From Providencia rettgeri (lineage in GTDB: Bacteria > Pseudomonadota > Gammaproteobacteria > Enterobacterales > Enterobacteriaceae): 64,000 nt of DNA. Location: NCBI RefSeq assembly GCF_023205015.1, contig NZ_CP096258.1:930001-994000 (forward strand), in the 5' to 3' direction. Below, piece by piece: positions 27,346-36,078 of the stretch. The first letter of the stretch is position 1. Every line of letters begins with the position of its first letter. Position numbers and translations under genes: made by a program. Below the pieces are notes generated by a model. That model was not told the origin of the DNA, did not search any database, and saw only the letters and a program-made list of their open reading frames with translations.

Positions 27346-27355
27346 GAGCAACGAG

Positions 27356-27390
27356 AACACCCTAGGAGGCATCTTCTAGGGTGTTTTTTC
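27356..27390 (+). terminator. Terminator of queA-tgt-yajC-secDF
   Basis: AACACCCTAG (27356-27365) and CTAGGGTGTT (27376-27385) form a perfect 10-bp stem with a 10-nt loop, and the sequence ends in TTTTTTC. Confidence 0.9.
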
Positions 27391-27439
27391 TTACATAGTA
27401 GGGTAAACTAACACCCCCTAAATAGATTCAGGAAACGCT

Positions 27440-27889
27440 ATGCACTGCCCATTCTGCTCAGCTGTAGATACGAAAGTTATTGACTCGCGTCTGGTCGGTG
27501 AAGGGTCCCAAGTCCGTAGACGCCGCCAATGCTTACTTTGTCATGAACGCTTCACAACCTTTGAAGTTGCTGAACTTGTCATGCCTAGGGTCATTAAAAG
27601 CGATGATATTCGCGAACCTTTTGATGAAGAAAAGCTTAACCGAGGCATGCAAAAGGCATTAGAAAAACGCCCTGTAAGTTCTGATGCTATTGAACAAGCC
27701 ATTATTTCGATTAAATCCCAGCTTAGGGCCACCGGGGAACGTGAGGTTCCGTCGAAATTAATTGGCGGTTTGGTTATGGATGAGCTGAAAAAGCTCGATA
27801 AAGTTGCCTATATCCGTTTTGCTTCTGTTTATCGCAGTTTTGAAGATGTGCGTGAATTTGGCGAAGAAATCGCTAAATTACAGGATTAA
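27440..27889 (+). CDS. nrdR: Transcriptional repressor NrdR
   Basis: A 149-residue regulator, the usual length. The N-terminal zinc ribbon has Cys3, Cys6, Cys31 and Cys34 (MHCPFC and CLLC), followed by an ATP-cone domain with VIKSDDIREPFDEEKL. It senses ATP and dATP and represses ribonucleotide reductase operons by binding NrdR boxes. It lies 5 bp upstream of ribD and probably shares its transcript. E. coli has yajD, tsx and yajI between secF and nrdR; these are missing here. Confidence 0.97.
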   Translation: MHCPFCSAVDTKVIDSRLVGEGSQVRRRRQCLLCHERFTTFEVAELVMPRVIKSDDIREPFDEEKLNRGMQKALEKRPVSSDAIEQAIISIKSQLRATGEREVPSKLIGGLVMDELKKLDKVAYIRFASVYRSFEDVREFGEEIAKLQD

Positions 27890-27894
27890 CGCCA

Positions 27895-29010
27895 ATGATT
27901 GAACAAGACAACATTTATATGGCTCGTGCCTTTGAATTAGCACGAAAAGGGCGTTTCACCACATCACCTAACCCAAATGTCGGGTGTGTGATTGTACGTG
28001 ATGGTGTCATTGTTGGTGAGGGGTATCACCAAAAAGCAGGTGAACCCCATGCTGAGGTTCACGCATTAAGAATGGCCGGTGATAAAGCGCAAGGGGCAAC
28101 AGCGTATGTCACCCTTGAGCCATGTAGCCATCACGGCCGTACCCCGCCTTGCGCAGAAGCGCTGATCAATGCAGGTGTAAGCCGAGTCGTCGCTGCCATG
28201 CAAGACCCAAACCCTCAAGTTGCGGGCCGTGGCCTGTATATGCTGTCACAAGCCGGAATTGAAACGCGCAGTAATGTTTTATTAGATGATGCAGAAGCGG
28301 CTAACCGCGGCTTTTTAAAACGTATGCGTACTGGCTTTCCCTATATTCAATTAAAACTCGCCGCTTCACTCGATGGCAAAACCGCCCTTGGTTCTGGGGA
28401 AAGTAAGTGGATCACCAGTCCCGCGGCTCGTAAAGATGTACAAGCTCTTCGCGCCGAGGCTAGTGCTATCTTAAGCACAAGTAGCACCGTGGTTGCGGAT
28501 GACCCTTCGTTAACGGTGCGTTGGAAAGAATTACCTAGCGATATTCAGCAAATTTACCCTGAAGAACAAGTCCGTCAACCTATCCGCATTGTGTTAGATA
28601 ACCACAATCGCGTGACTCCTGAGCATAGCGTCACTCAATTAGATGGCGAATGTTGGTTGGTGCGTTCAAACCCAGATGAAAATGCAGTATGGCAAGGGCA
28701 AGTTGAGCAAATTGCTATTCCTGCAGATGAAAGCGGCACTGATCTGGTCATTTTGATGATGCAACTGGCTAAACGTAATGTGAATAGTATTTGGGTTGAG
28801 GCAGGGGCAAAACTTGCAGGCTCATTGCTTAAGTTAGGTTTAGTGGATGAGCTGGTTGTCTATATTGCGCCTAAATTATTAGGAAGTAGCGCTCGAGGCC
28901 TAGTGGACTTCCCTCCGCTTAATGCCCTTATTGATGCGCCAAAATTTGAATTTACAGAAGTGAAGCAAGTTGGGCCAGACCTACGTGTCAGGCTTCGTCC
29001 CGTATGGTAA
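27895..29010 (+). CDS. ribD: Riboflavin biosynthesis bifunctional deaminase/reductase RibD
   Basis: A 371-residue two-domain enzyme. The N-terminal deaminase carries the zinc site His52 (PHAEVHAL, with Glu54 as the proton shuttle), Cys77 and Cys86 (PCSHHGRTPPC). The C-terminal reductase starts near residue 148 with FPYIQLKLAASLDGKTAL. It converts the pyrimidine product of GTP cyclohydrolase II in two steps of riboflavin synthesis using NADPH. It follows nrdR directly and precedes ribH by 90 bp. Confidence 0.97.
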   Translation: MIEQDNIYMARAFELARKGRFTTSPNPNVGCVIVRDGVIVGEGYHQKAGEPHAEVHALRMAGDKAQGATAYVTLEPCSHHGRTPPCAEALINAGVSRVVAAMQDPNPQVAGRGLYMLSQAGIETRSNVLLDDAEAANRGFLKRMRTGFPYIQLKLAASLDGKTALGSGESKWITSPAARKDVQALRAEASAILSTSSTVVADDPSLTVRWKELPSDIQQIYPEEQVRQPIRIVLDNHNRVTPEHSVTQLDGECWLVRSNPDENAVWQGQVEQIAIPADESGTDLVILMMQLAKRNVNSIWVEAGAKLAGSLLKLGLVDELVVYIAPKLLGSSARGLVDFPPLNALIDAPKFEFTEVKQVGPDLRVRLRPVW

Positions 29011-29100
29011 GTATTTTTTTTGAAAATCATACGTACGGTACACGAAAGAATGTGATAAAATCCGCGCCCCGCGGGTTATAATTAATATTAGAGGAAGGCT

Positions 29101-29574
29101 ATGAACGTAATTAAAGGTGTTGTTGCTGCTCCACAAGCGCGTGTTGCTATCGCTATCGCTCGTTTTAACAACTTTATTAATGATAGTCTGCTGGAAGGTG
29201 CTGTTGATGCGTTAGAACGCATTGGTCAGGTTTCAAATGACAACATTACCATTGTGTGGGTTCCAGGCGCTTATGAACTGCCGTTGACCACAAAAGCATT
29301 AGTTGAAACGAATAAATACGATGCCGTCATTGCATTAGGTACAGTTATTCGTGGCGGTACCGCTCACTTTGAATATGTTGCAGGTGAATGTAGCTCCGGC
29401 CTATCTCATGTCGCGATGAACAGTGAAGTACCAGTGACTTTTGGTGTGTTAACCACTGAAAATATCGAACAAGCCATTGAACGTGCGGGTACTAAAGCAG
29501 GTAATAAAGGTGCTGAAGCTGCACTGACAGCACTGGAAATGATTAATGTAATTAAGGCCATCAAAGGCAAATAA
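29101..29574 (+). CDS. ribH: 6,7-dimethyl-8-ribityllumazine synthase
   Basis: A 157-residue subunit of lumazine synthase (called ribE in E. coli K-12). Conserved motifs are ARFNNFINDSLLEGA, the substrate loop WVPGAYELP and the catalytic GTVIRGGTAHFEYV with its histidine. It condenses the RibD-derived pyrimidine with dihydroxybutanone phosphate and usually forms a 60-subunit shell. The ribosome binding site is GAGGA. nusB follows, as in E. coli. Confidence 0.97.
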   Translation: MNVIKGVVAAPQARVAIAIARFNNFINDSLLEGAVDALERIGQVSNDNITIVWVPGAYELPLTTKALVETNKYDAVIALGTVIRGGTAHFEYVAGECSSGLSHVAMNSEVPVTFGVLTTENIEQAIERAGTKAGNKGAEAALTALEMINVIKAIKGK

Positions 29575-29677
29575 TACACAACTAGCTCTATGTTGCCGTT
29601 TTTTCGCCACAATGGTGTAGATAACGCATTGCAACAAGTGTTTTTTGTGTACAGTTTTTAAATTTAAGGGGAATCTT

Positions 29678-30094
29678 GTGAAACCTGCTGCTCGTCGCCG
29701 CGCTCGTGAGTGTGCTGTACAGGCCATTTATTCATGGCAATTATCTGGCAATCCAATTGCTGAAGTCGAATATGAGTTTATTGCTGAACAGGACATGTCA
29801 GACGTCGACGTAAACTATTTTCGTGAACTGTTATCAGGTGTTGCAACCAACGCGACAAAACTTGATCAACTGATGGCGCCTTATTTATCTCGTCAGCTCG
29901 AAGAGTTAGGGCAGGTAGAAAAAGCGATTTTACGTGTCTCCATGTTTGAATTAAGTTTCCGTGAAGATGTACCTTATAAAGTCGCAATCAATGAAGGTAT
30001 TGAATTAGCGAAAGTTTTTGGCGCAGAAGATAGCCATAAATTCGTTAATGGTGTGTTAGACAAAGCTGCACCTGCGGTTCGCCGTAAAAAATAA
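29678..30094 (+). CDS. nusB: Transcription antitermination factor NusB
   Basis: A 138-residue all-helical protein. I start it at the GTG at 29678 (KPAARRRARECAVQAIYSWQ follows), not at the upstream ATG at 29645, because GGGGAA precedes the GTG and the length then matches E. coli NusB (139). It binds BoxA RNA with NusE (ribosomal protein S10) in rRNA antitermination. The conserved end GAEDSHKFVNGVLDKAAP is intact. A terminator follows, which may separate it from thiL. Confidence 0.97.
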   Translation: MKPAARRRARECAVQAIYSWQLSGNPIAEVEYEFIAEQDMSDVDVNYFRELLSGVATNATKLDQLMAPYLSRQLEELGQVEKAILRVSMFELSFREDVPYKVAINEGIELAKVFGAEDSHKFVNGVLDKAAPAVRRKK

Positions 30095-30134
30095 TAATAT
30101 CAGGGTTCCCTCCTGTTGCACTACGGTAATAAAT

Positions 30135-30166
30135 AGGTAGGCTGGGTTCCAGTCTACCTTTGTGTT
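30135..30166 (+). terminator. Stem-loop terminator after nusB
   Basis: AGGTAGGCTGG (30135-30145) pairs with CCAGTCTACCT (30149-30159) with one G-T pair and a 3-nt loop, followed by TTGTGTTT. Confidence 0.75.
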
Positions 30167-30337
30167 TATATGCTCGCGATATTTCAATGATAGGTGAGCG
30201 AAAAATAATTGTGGCTAATTAGATACATTATTTAGGTTAGCAATTATGCATTATTTACCTATTATTGAATTATTAGGGTGTAAATTATTTGCTTCGTCTC
30301 AAACGAAAATAGATATAGCGAAAACGGAAAATCTACC

Positions 30338-31321
30338 ATGTCATATGGCGAATTTGACCTCATCGCGCGTTATTTTAACCGTCAAACCACTAACCGACGT
30401 GATGTTAATATCGGTATTGGGGATGACTGTGCGTTGATGACCATTCCAGAAAAACAGCAACTTGCTGTAAGCACTGACACTCTTGTTTCTGGTATTCACT
30501 TCCTACCAACCATTTCACCAGCTGATCTCGCTTATAAATCATTAGCCTCTAATTTAAGTGACCTTGCGGCGATGGGGGCGGATCCTGCATGGGTTTCTTT
30601 AGCAATTACATTGCCTTGCGTTGATTGTGATTGGTTGCAATCCTTTAGTGATAGTTTGTTTGAACAGCTTAACTATTATGGAATGCAATTGATTGGTGGT
30701 GATACAACACGCGGGCCAATGAGTTTAACCTACACGGTTCATGGCTTAGTACCAAATGGTAAGGCGATGTCTCGCGCAGGAGCGCGTAATGGTGATTGGA
30801 TTTATGTTACTGGCACTCTCGGTGATAGCGCGGCAGGCTTAGCTATTTTGCAAGATAAACTGAATGTTGAAAATGTAGAACATCAAGAATGGCTAATTGC
30901 GCGTCATTTACGTCCGCAGCCACGTATTTTACAAGGCCAAGCGTTGAGAAACCTGGCTTCTTCAGCAATTGATATTTCGGATGGGTTAGTTTCTGATCTT
31001 AACCATATTTTGAAAGCGAGTGGTTGTGGCGCACGCATTAATTTAGATGCATTGCCTCAATCAGAAGCATTGAGACAAAGTTGTAGTCTTGAACAAGGGC
31101 GTTTATGGTCTTTGAGTGGTGGTGAAGATTATGAACTCTGCTTTACCGTTCCTGAAATTAATCGTGGGGCGTTAGAGATGGCATTAGCGCATACGGGATC
31201 AGGCTTCACGTGTATTGGGCAAATTAAGCCGCAGTCTGAAGGAATTAGCTACTTTTGCAATAACCAAGAAGTTGATGTAAACCTAAAAGGTTTCGATCAT
31301 TTTGTTTCGGAAGGTGCATAG
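30338..31321 (+). CDS. thiL: Thiamine-monophosphate kinase
   Basis: A 327-residue enzyme starting MSYGEFDLIARYF, as in E. coli ThiL (325). Metal and ATP sites are visible as GIGDDCALM, AVSTDTLVSGIHF, DLAAMGADP and IGGDTTRGP, and SAIDISDGLVSDL is the late substrate motif. It makes thiamine diphosphate from thiamine monophosphate and ATP. The 243-bp spacer and the terminator upstream suggest it has its own promoter, unlike the tighter E. coli arrangement. pgpA follows one base after its stop. Confidence 0.96.
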   Translation: MSYGEFDLIARYFNRQTTNRRDVNIGIGDDCALMTIPEKQQLAVSTDTLVSGIHFLPTISPADLAYKSLASNLSDLAAMGADPAWVSLAITLPCVDCDWLQSFSDSLFEQLNYYGMQLIGGDTTRGPMSLTYTVHGLVPNGKAMSRAGARNGDWIYVTGTLGDSAAGLAILQDKLNVENVEHQEWLIARHLRPQPRILQGQALRNLASSAIDISDGLVSDLNHILKASGCGARINLDALPQSEALRQSCSLEQGRLWSLSGGEDYELCFTVPEINRGALEMALAHTGSGFTCIGQIKPQSEGISYFCNNQEVDVNLKGFDHFVSEGA

Positions 31322-31322
31322 A

Positions 31323-31841
31323 ATGGCAAGTCGCCAAGAAAAAGCAGAAGCAAAAAAACGGCTAAATATGCGTAATCCTTGGCACTTATTGGCTACGGGC
31401 TTTGGTAGTGGCCTTTCGCCTATTGTGCCTGGCACAATAGGCTCTCTTGCTGCGATACCTTTTTGGTTATTAATGGCAAATATGCCTATTTGGAGTGTGT
31501 GGGTACTCATTGTCGTGGGTTTTTGGATTGGTTGCCTAATTTGCCAGCGCGCTTCCGACGATATGAAAATTCATGACCATGGCAGCATTGTTTGGGATGA
31601 ATTTATCGGGATGTGGATTACGCTAATGGCGATCCCTGTTGTTGATTATGAGTGGGTCATCACCGCATTCTTTATTTTCCGTATTTATGACATGTGGAAA
31701 CCATGGCCAATACGGTTTTTTGACCGAAAAGTCAGCGGCGGTTTTGGTATTATGATTGATGATATCATTGCGGCCATTTTTGCGTATTTCACTATTTGGT
31801 TGTTGGTTTGGTATGAGGTTATGCCGTTCTCAACCAACTAA
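31323..31841 (+). CDS. pgpA: Phosphatidylglycerophosphatase A
   Basis: A 172-residue inner-membrane enzyme. I use the ATG at 31323, one base after the thiL stop and preceded by GGAAGG, rather than the in-frame ATG at 31302 inside thiL. The family motifs NPWHLLATGFGSGLSPIVPG and HDHGSIVWDEFIGMWITL are intact. It dephosphorylates phosphatidylglycerophosphate to phosphatidylglycerol. The last base of its stop codon is the first base of an ERIC repeat arm. Confidence 0.95.
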   Translation: MASRQEKAEAKKRLNMRNPWHLLATGFGSGLSPIVPGTIGSLAAIPFWLLMANMPIWSVWVLIVVGFWIGCLICQRASDDMKIHDHGSIVWDEFIGMWITLMAIPVVDYEWVITAFFIFRIYDMWKPWPIRFFDRKVSGGFGIMIDDIIAAIFAYFTIWLLVWYEVMPFSTN

Positions 31842-31970
31842 ATACGCGTCATATTTTTTTGCGCTGTGGCGTTATTGGCCGCGTTCATTCGCCCTAGTCA
31901 CATACTTTTGTATGCTCCTAGGGTCTTATTCACTTGCCGCCTAGCCATAACGCAAACTATTTAGCGTATT
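31841..31970 (+). repeat. ERIC-type repeat after pgpA
   Basis: A 130-bp unit with terminal inverted AATACGC and GCGTATT. The core GCCCTAGTCACATACTTTTG with TATGCTCCTAGGG and the arm CACTTGCCGCCTAGCCATAA are typical. It begins at the pgpA stop. Confidence 0.85.
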
Positions 31971-32062
31971 GGATTAGCCGAAAATCAATGAATTGATTTC
32001 CTCGTTTATTTTCAAAACGTATACGACTTGCCGCCAAACATAATATGTTTGTCAGCAGTCTG

Positions 32063-32094
32063 AAACACAGGCTTAAGCCTGCGTTTATTCTTTT
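32063..32094 (+). terminator. Likely terminator downstream of pgpA
   Basis: AAACACAGGC, a TTAA loop and GCCTGCGTTT form a stem with one mismatch, followed by ATTCTTTT. It lies about 220 bp after pgpA, beyond the ERIC unit. Confidence 0.6.
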
Positions 32095-32198
32095 GATGTG
32101 GCAATACAGGTTAACGGCGCTGCGCCCTGGATAGCATCCATTGCCACTTTTGTTCCCGATTTAATATTGGCAACCGCGACCCGATAATTTATTCGGGA
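32085..32198 (-). other. Possible short coding remnant
   Basis: A 37-codon open stretch on the minus strand reads VAVANIKSGTKVAMDAIQGA, then APLTCIATSKE and a stop. The composition is protein-like and unlike the AT-rich surroundings. It has no start codon near its beginning and is preceded by an in-frame stop, so it may be the tail of a decayed gene. I do not recognise the family. In E. coli this spacer holds yajO, an aldo-keto reductase; the fragment does not look like it. Confidence 0.25.
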
Positions 32199-32570
32199 TC
32201 ATCTTAACTTCGCATTGAATTTCGGCTACGTCAGATAAAATATAAGAAATTATATTGATAGATTTTAAAATAATTTGCATGTCTTTATTTTGAGGATTTA
32301 CATTCAAGACGAAAGTTTTGTTTATATTCAGATTTTAGGTAAATAGCTGAATATCATTGTAGATAAGCTGATTATATTTAGTTTTATATTTTACTGTAAT
32401 GATCTACAAATATAATATAAATGTGATAAGGGGGGGTAAAATTAATATTAGCGATTAAAAAATAACAAAGAGTTAAAAATTTTTCTAATATATTAAGAAA
32501 GAGAATAAGAGTGATTGGCTTTGTGATTGAATGGGGCATTGCGTGTTGATGCAATGCCCTAGAGATAAAA
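32199..32570. other. AT-rich spacer before dxs, nothing recognised
   Basis: Apart from a short CCCGA/TCGGG hairpin near 32170-32196, this stretch is AT-rich without coding signals. No clear terminator of dxs is seen; a weak candidate is the GGCATTGCGTGTTGATGCAATGCC stem at 32533-32556. Confidence 0.45.
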
Positions 32571-34436
32571 TTATTTGGCTAAGTAGTTATTAATTGAATT
32601 AACAATACCAGTGGAATCTAAGCCCAGTTCAGCAATAAGCTCTTCTTGGGTACCTTGAGAAATAAAATAGTCAGGTAAACCAAGGTTTAAGGTTGGAATG
32701 ATTTTTTTCTCATGCATTAAGAATTCATTCACGCCGCTACCTGCACCACCCATGATGGCATTTTCTTCGAGAGTGACAAGAACATCATGAGTCTCGGCTA
32801 TTTCAAGGATCAGGGCTTCGTCTAAAGGCTTAACAAAGCGCATATCAATGACAGTTGCATTGAGTTGCTCGGCAGCGACTAATGCGTGGCTTAATAATGT
32901 GCCAAAGCATAAGATAGCGACTTTTTCACCTTGGCGACGAATAATACCTTTACCAATAGGTAGTGGTGATAACGGCTGTAATTCAGCACCTGTTCCTGTG
33001 CCCCGAGGGTAACGTACCGCACATGGACCATCTTGATAATGGTAACCTGTATGTAGCATTTGGCGGCACTCATTTTCATCACTTGGAACCATGATAACCA
33101 TGGTTGGTATACAGCGCAGGAATGAAATATCAAAAGAACCTTGGTGAGTTTGCCCATCAGCCCCCACGATGCCTGCTCGGTCAATCGCAAACATGACCGG
33201 AACCTTCTGGATAGCCACATCATGAATGACTTGGTCATAACCGCGTTGCAAGAAAGTGGAGTAGATGGCAACAATAGGTTTATAACCACCAATGGCAAGG
33301 CCGGCTGCAAAGGTGACCGCATGTTGTTCAGCGATCGCGACATCGAAATATTGGTCTGGGAATTCTTTAGAAAAGCGGACCATACCAGACCCTTCACGCA
33401 TAGCAGGGGTGATAGCCATCAATTTGCTATCATCTTTAGCCTCTTCACACAGCCAATCACCAAAAATCTTAGAGAAAGTCGGCCCTGTCTCTTTGCTTTT
33501 AGGTAAAGTGAATGTGCTTGGGTCAAATTTAGGAACCGCGTGCCAGCTAATCGGGTCTTTTTCTGCCGGCTCATATCCCCGGCCTTTCTTAGTCATAATA
33601 TGTAAAAACTGCGGACCTTTTAAATCACGCATATTTTTTAACGTTTGGACTAAGGCAACAACATCATGGCCGTCAACAGGACCAATATAGTTAAAACCTA
33701 ATTCTTCAAACATGGTTCCCGGTACAACCATGCCTTTAATATGTTCTTCTGTCTTTTTCAGTAATTCTTTGATTGGAGGCATGTTAGAAAAAACTTTTTT
33801 GCCACCTTCACGCAATGTTGTGTAGAGCTTCCCAGAAAGCAAGTGAGCTAAGTGGTTGTTGAGTGCGCCAACATTTTCGGAAATAGACATTTCGTTATCA
33901 TTTAAGATAACCAACATGTCAGGTGCGGCATCCCCTGCATGGTTCATCGCTTCAAATGCCATTCCGGCAGTGATCGCACCATCACCAATAACACAAACCG
34001 TTTTACGGCTTTGTTGCTCTTTTTCTGCAGCAATGGCCATACCTAAACCGGCACTAATAGATGTGGAGGAATGGCCAACGCTTAAAATGTCATACTCGCT
34101 TTCTTCACGCCATGGGAAAGGGTGTAAGCCATTTTTCTGACGGATGGTATCAATACGGTCGCGGCGACCCGTCAATATTTTGTGTGGGTAGGCTTGGTGG
34201 CCGACATCCCAAACAAGGTTATCAAACGGGGTTTTATAGACATAATGTAATGCGACGGTGAGTTCAACAGCACCGAGACCAGAAGCAAAGTGACCGCTAG
34301 AGCGACCCACGCTACTCAGTAAAAATTGTCTGAGTTCATCACAAAGCTTAGGCAAACTCTCTTTAGGCAACAGACGAAGCTCATCTGGTGTCTCTGCCAA
34401 GGCTAGCGTTGGATATTTAGCGATATCAATACTCAT
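32571..34436 (-). CDS. dxs: 1-deoxy-D-xylulose-5-phosphate synthase
   Basis: A 621-residue thiamine-diphosphate enzyme, close to E. coli Dxs (620). I start it at 34436 (MSIDIAKYPTLAL), because the residues encoded between 34437 and 34502 are not part of the family. The TPP-binding motif GDGAITAGMAFEA with downstream NDNEMSISENVG, the SSGHFASGLG histidine region and the transketolase-type DVAIAEQHAVTFAAG are present. It makes DXP, the precursor of isoprenoids through the MEP pathway and also of thiamine and pyridoxal phosphate. It follows ispA after 249 bp. Confidence 0.97.
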   Translation of the reverse strand: MSIDIAKYPTLALAETPDELRLLPKESLPKLCDELRQFLLSSVGRSSGHFASGLGAVELTVALHYVYKTPFDNLVWDVGHQAYPHKILTGRRDRIDTIRQKNGLHPFPWREESEYDILSVGHSSTSISAGLGMAIAAEKEQQSRKTVCVIGDGAITAGMAFEAMNHAGDAAPDMLVILNDNEMSISENVGALNNHLAHLLSGKLYTTLREGGKKVFSNMPPIKELLKKTEEHIKGMVVPGTMFEELGFNYIGPVDGHDVVALVQTLKNMRDLKGPQFLHIMTKKGRGYEPAEKDPISWHAVPKFDPSTFTLPKSKETGPTFSKIFGDWLCEEAKDDSKLMAITPAMREGSGMVRFSKEFPDQYFDVAIAEQHAVTFAAGLAIGGYKPIVAIYSTFLQRGYDQVIHDVAIQKVPVMFAIDRAGIVGADGQTHQGSFDISFLRCIPTMVIMVPSDENECRQMLHTGYHYQDGPCAVRYPRGTGTGAELQPLSPLPIGKGIIRRQGEKVAILCFGTLLSHALVAAEQLNATVIDMRFVKPLDEALILEIAETHDVLVTLEENAIMGGAGSGVNEFLMHEKKIIPTLNLGLPDYFISQGTQEELIAELGLDSTGIVNSINNYLAK

Positions 34437-34529
34437 TAGTTGCTCACTTATAATTAATAAAAAACCCAACTTACTTAGCCATAATAAAATGCCTTCTTGC
34501 AATTTTTAGCCGCATAAAGTGTCTATGTG

Positions 34530-34580
34530 CTGTTGGGTTGCCTTCGTTTATCGTCTACCTATAACTCGAATAATTAAGAA
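34530..34580 (+). repeat. Truncated ERIC-type remnant
   Basis: GTTGGGTTGCCTTCG joined to TCGTCTACCTATAACTCGAA and TAATTAAG resembles the left shoulder and right arm of ERIC with the central core deleted. It lies in the dxs-ispA spacer. Confidence 0.4.
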
Positions 34581-34685
34581 GTTATCTATCTATTTTTTAG
34601 GGCTATAGACATGATTCGAAGATACATTAAGGTAATAATTACCGTAATTATCGATCTTCTTGTCGCCAAAAGGCAAAGCATATTG

Positions 34686-35603
34686 TCAGCTTTTACGCTC
34701 AATAATGAAATTAGCTAAAGCACTTAGCATGTCTATATTATATCCATGGGACTGGAGAGTCTCTAAAGCATCTATCGCATCATGATATAGCTCACGTGCT
34801 TTTTTTTGTGCTGCTTCAAGGCCTAATAGCGATGGGTAGGTACTTTTTTCATGTTCGGCATCCGTTCCTTGGCGTTTACCCGTAACTTCACTATCACCAA
34901 TAACGTCTAGGATATCGTCCTGTACTTGAAAGGCAAGACCAATGGATTGTGCATATTTGTCTAAAACAGGCAGTAATTCTTGACCTTTTTCACCAGCCGC
35001 AAAAGCACCAAGACGGATTGCTGCACGAATCAACGCACCTGTTTTATGTTGATGAATGCGCTCAAGAGATTCAAGGCCGACTTGTTTTCCTTCTGCATCT
35101 AAATCAAGAGCTTGCCCACCACACATCCCCGCTAAACCACTTGCATATGATAACTCTGCAATCATGGCTATGCGGTCTTTGTCTGTTACATCTGGCATTG
35201 GTGCAGATGACAGTAATTGGAACGCCAATGTTTGCAATGCATCTCCAGCAAGTACCGCATTGCCTTCACCATACTTAATATGACAAGTCGGTTGGCCACG
35301 ACGCAAATCATCATCATCCATTGCAGGTAAATCATCATGGATTAATGAATAAGCATGAATACATTCGACTGCGGCAGCTGGGGCATCAAGGTTTTCTTGG
35401 CTAACACCAAACATAGAACCGACGACATAAGTTAAAAATGGGCGTAAGCGTTTTCCACCTAATAATGTGCCATGACGCATTGCTTGTGCAAGTGGAAGGT
35501 CTGCAAACGGCAGTGCGTTTAAGGCATCTAATAGGTATTGATTGACTCTGTCGTAGGCTTGCTTTTGTTGCTGCGTAAAGCTATCTAAATGTTGTTCAGA
35601 CAT
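34686..35603 (-). CDS. ispA: Geranyltranstransferase (farnesyl diphosphate synthase)
   Basis: A 305-residue all-helical prenyl synthase. The first aspartate-rich motif is DDLPAMDDDDLRRG and the second is QVQDDILDVIGD; GGKRLRPFL binds the isopentenyl substrate. It condenses IPP with DMAPP and then GPP to give farnesyl diphosphate, which feeds quinones, undecaprenol and heme O. It starts 3 bp after the xseB stop in the xseB-ispA-dxs operon, so it is translationally close to xseB and uses Dxs-derived substrate. Confidence 0.97.
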   Translation of the reverse strand: MSEQHLDSFTQQQKQAYDRVNQYLLDALNALPFADLPLAQAMRHGTLLGGKRLRPFLTYVVGSMFGVSQENLDAPAAAVECIHAYSLIHDDLPAMDDDDLRRGQPTCHIKYGEGNAVLAGDALQTLAFQLLSSAPMPDVTDKDRIAMIAELSYASGLAGMCGGQALDLDAEGKQVGLESLERIHQHKTGALIRAAIRLGAFAAGEKGQELLPVLDKYAQSIGLAFQVQDDILDVIGDSEVTGKRQGTDAEHEKSTYPSLLGLEAAQKKARELYHDAIDALETLQSHGYNIDMLSALANFIIERKS

Positions 35604-35606
35604 AAT

Positions 35607-35858
35607 TTATTCTGTATCAGGTGAAAAATCGGCTAGAGGTTTATTTTCGTCATCACTTAGCAAAATTTGTACACGTTGCTCAGCTTGCTGTAGTACTTTT
35701 TGACCTTGCTTAGCAATTTGAACACCACGTTCAAACTCATTAAGGGCGTCTTCTAAGGGAAGATCACCGGATTCTAGGCGAGAGACGATCTGCTCTAGCT
35801 CTTGAAGCGAGTTTTCAAAACTAACAGTTGGAACTTGCTGAGTTTTTTCTTTAGCCAT
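35607..35858 (-). CDS. xseB: Exodeoxyribonuclease VII small subunit
   Basis: An 83-residue helical protein with the conserved core FENSLQELEQIVSRLESGDL and PLEDALNEFERG. Several XseB subunits bind XseA, which is not in the window, to form exonuclease VII for single-stranded DNA. The C-terminus is short and acidic. It is the first gene of xseB-ispA-dxs and is divergent from thiI, the conserved arrangement in enteric bacteria. Confidence 0.95.
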   Translation of the reverse strand: MAKEKTQQVPTVSFENSLQELEQIVSRLESGDLPLEDALNEFERGVQIAKQGQKVLQQAEQRVQILLSDDENKPLADFSPDTE

Positions 35859-36078
35859 AATATTTAACCACTAATGTGGAATCAGTTAATTCGATGGGTT
35901 TTAAATATTCAGCAGACTAACGCAGTCTTGCTACGGTTACAATTTATTATTGGGGTTTTTAGATTCAACCCGCAAGATAGTGTTATAATACGCCTCATTA
36001 TTGACAATTGGTAACGTGTCATGTGTCTCTGTTAAGGCACATTCGTTTGCCCCCAACCACCACGAACATGCAGCTATT

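Noticed and set aside
30246..30437. 63-codon frame at the thiL start
   Set aside because: It overlaps the conserved N-terminus of thiL in another frame and lacks a ribosome binding site.
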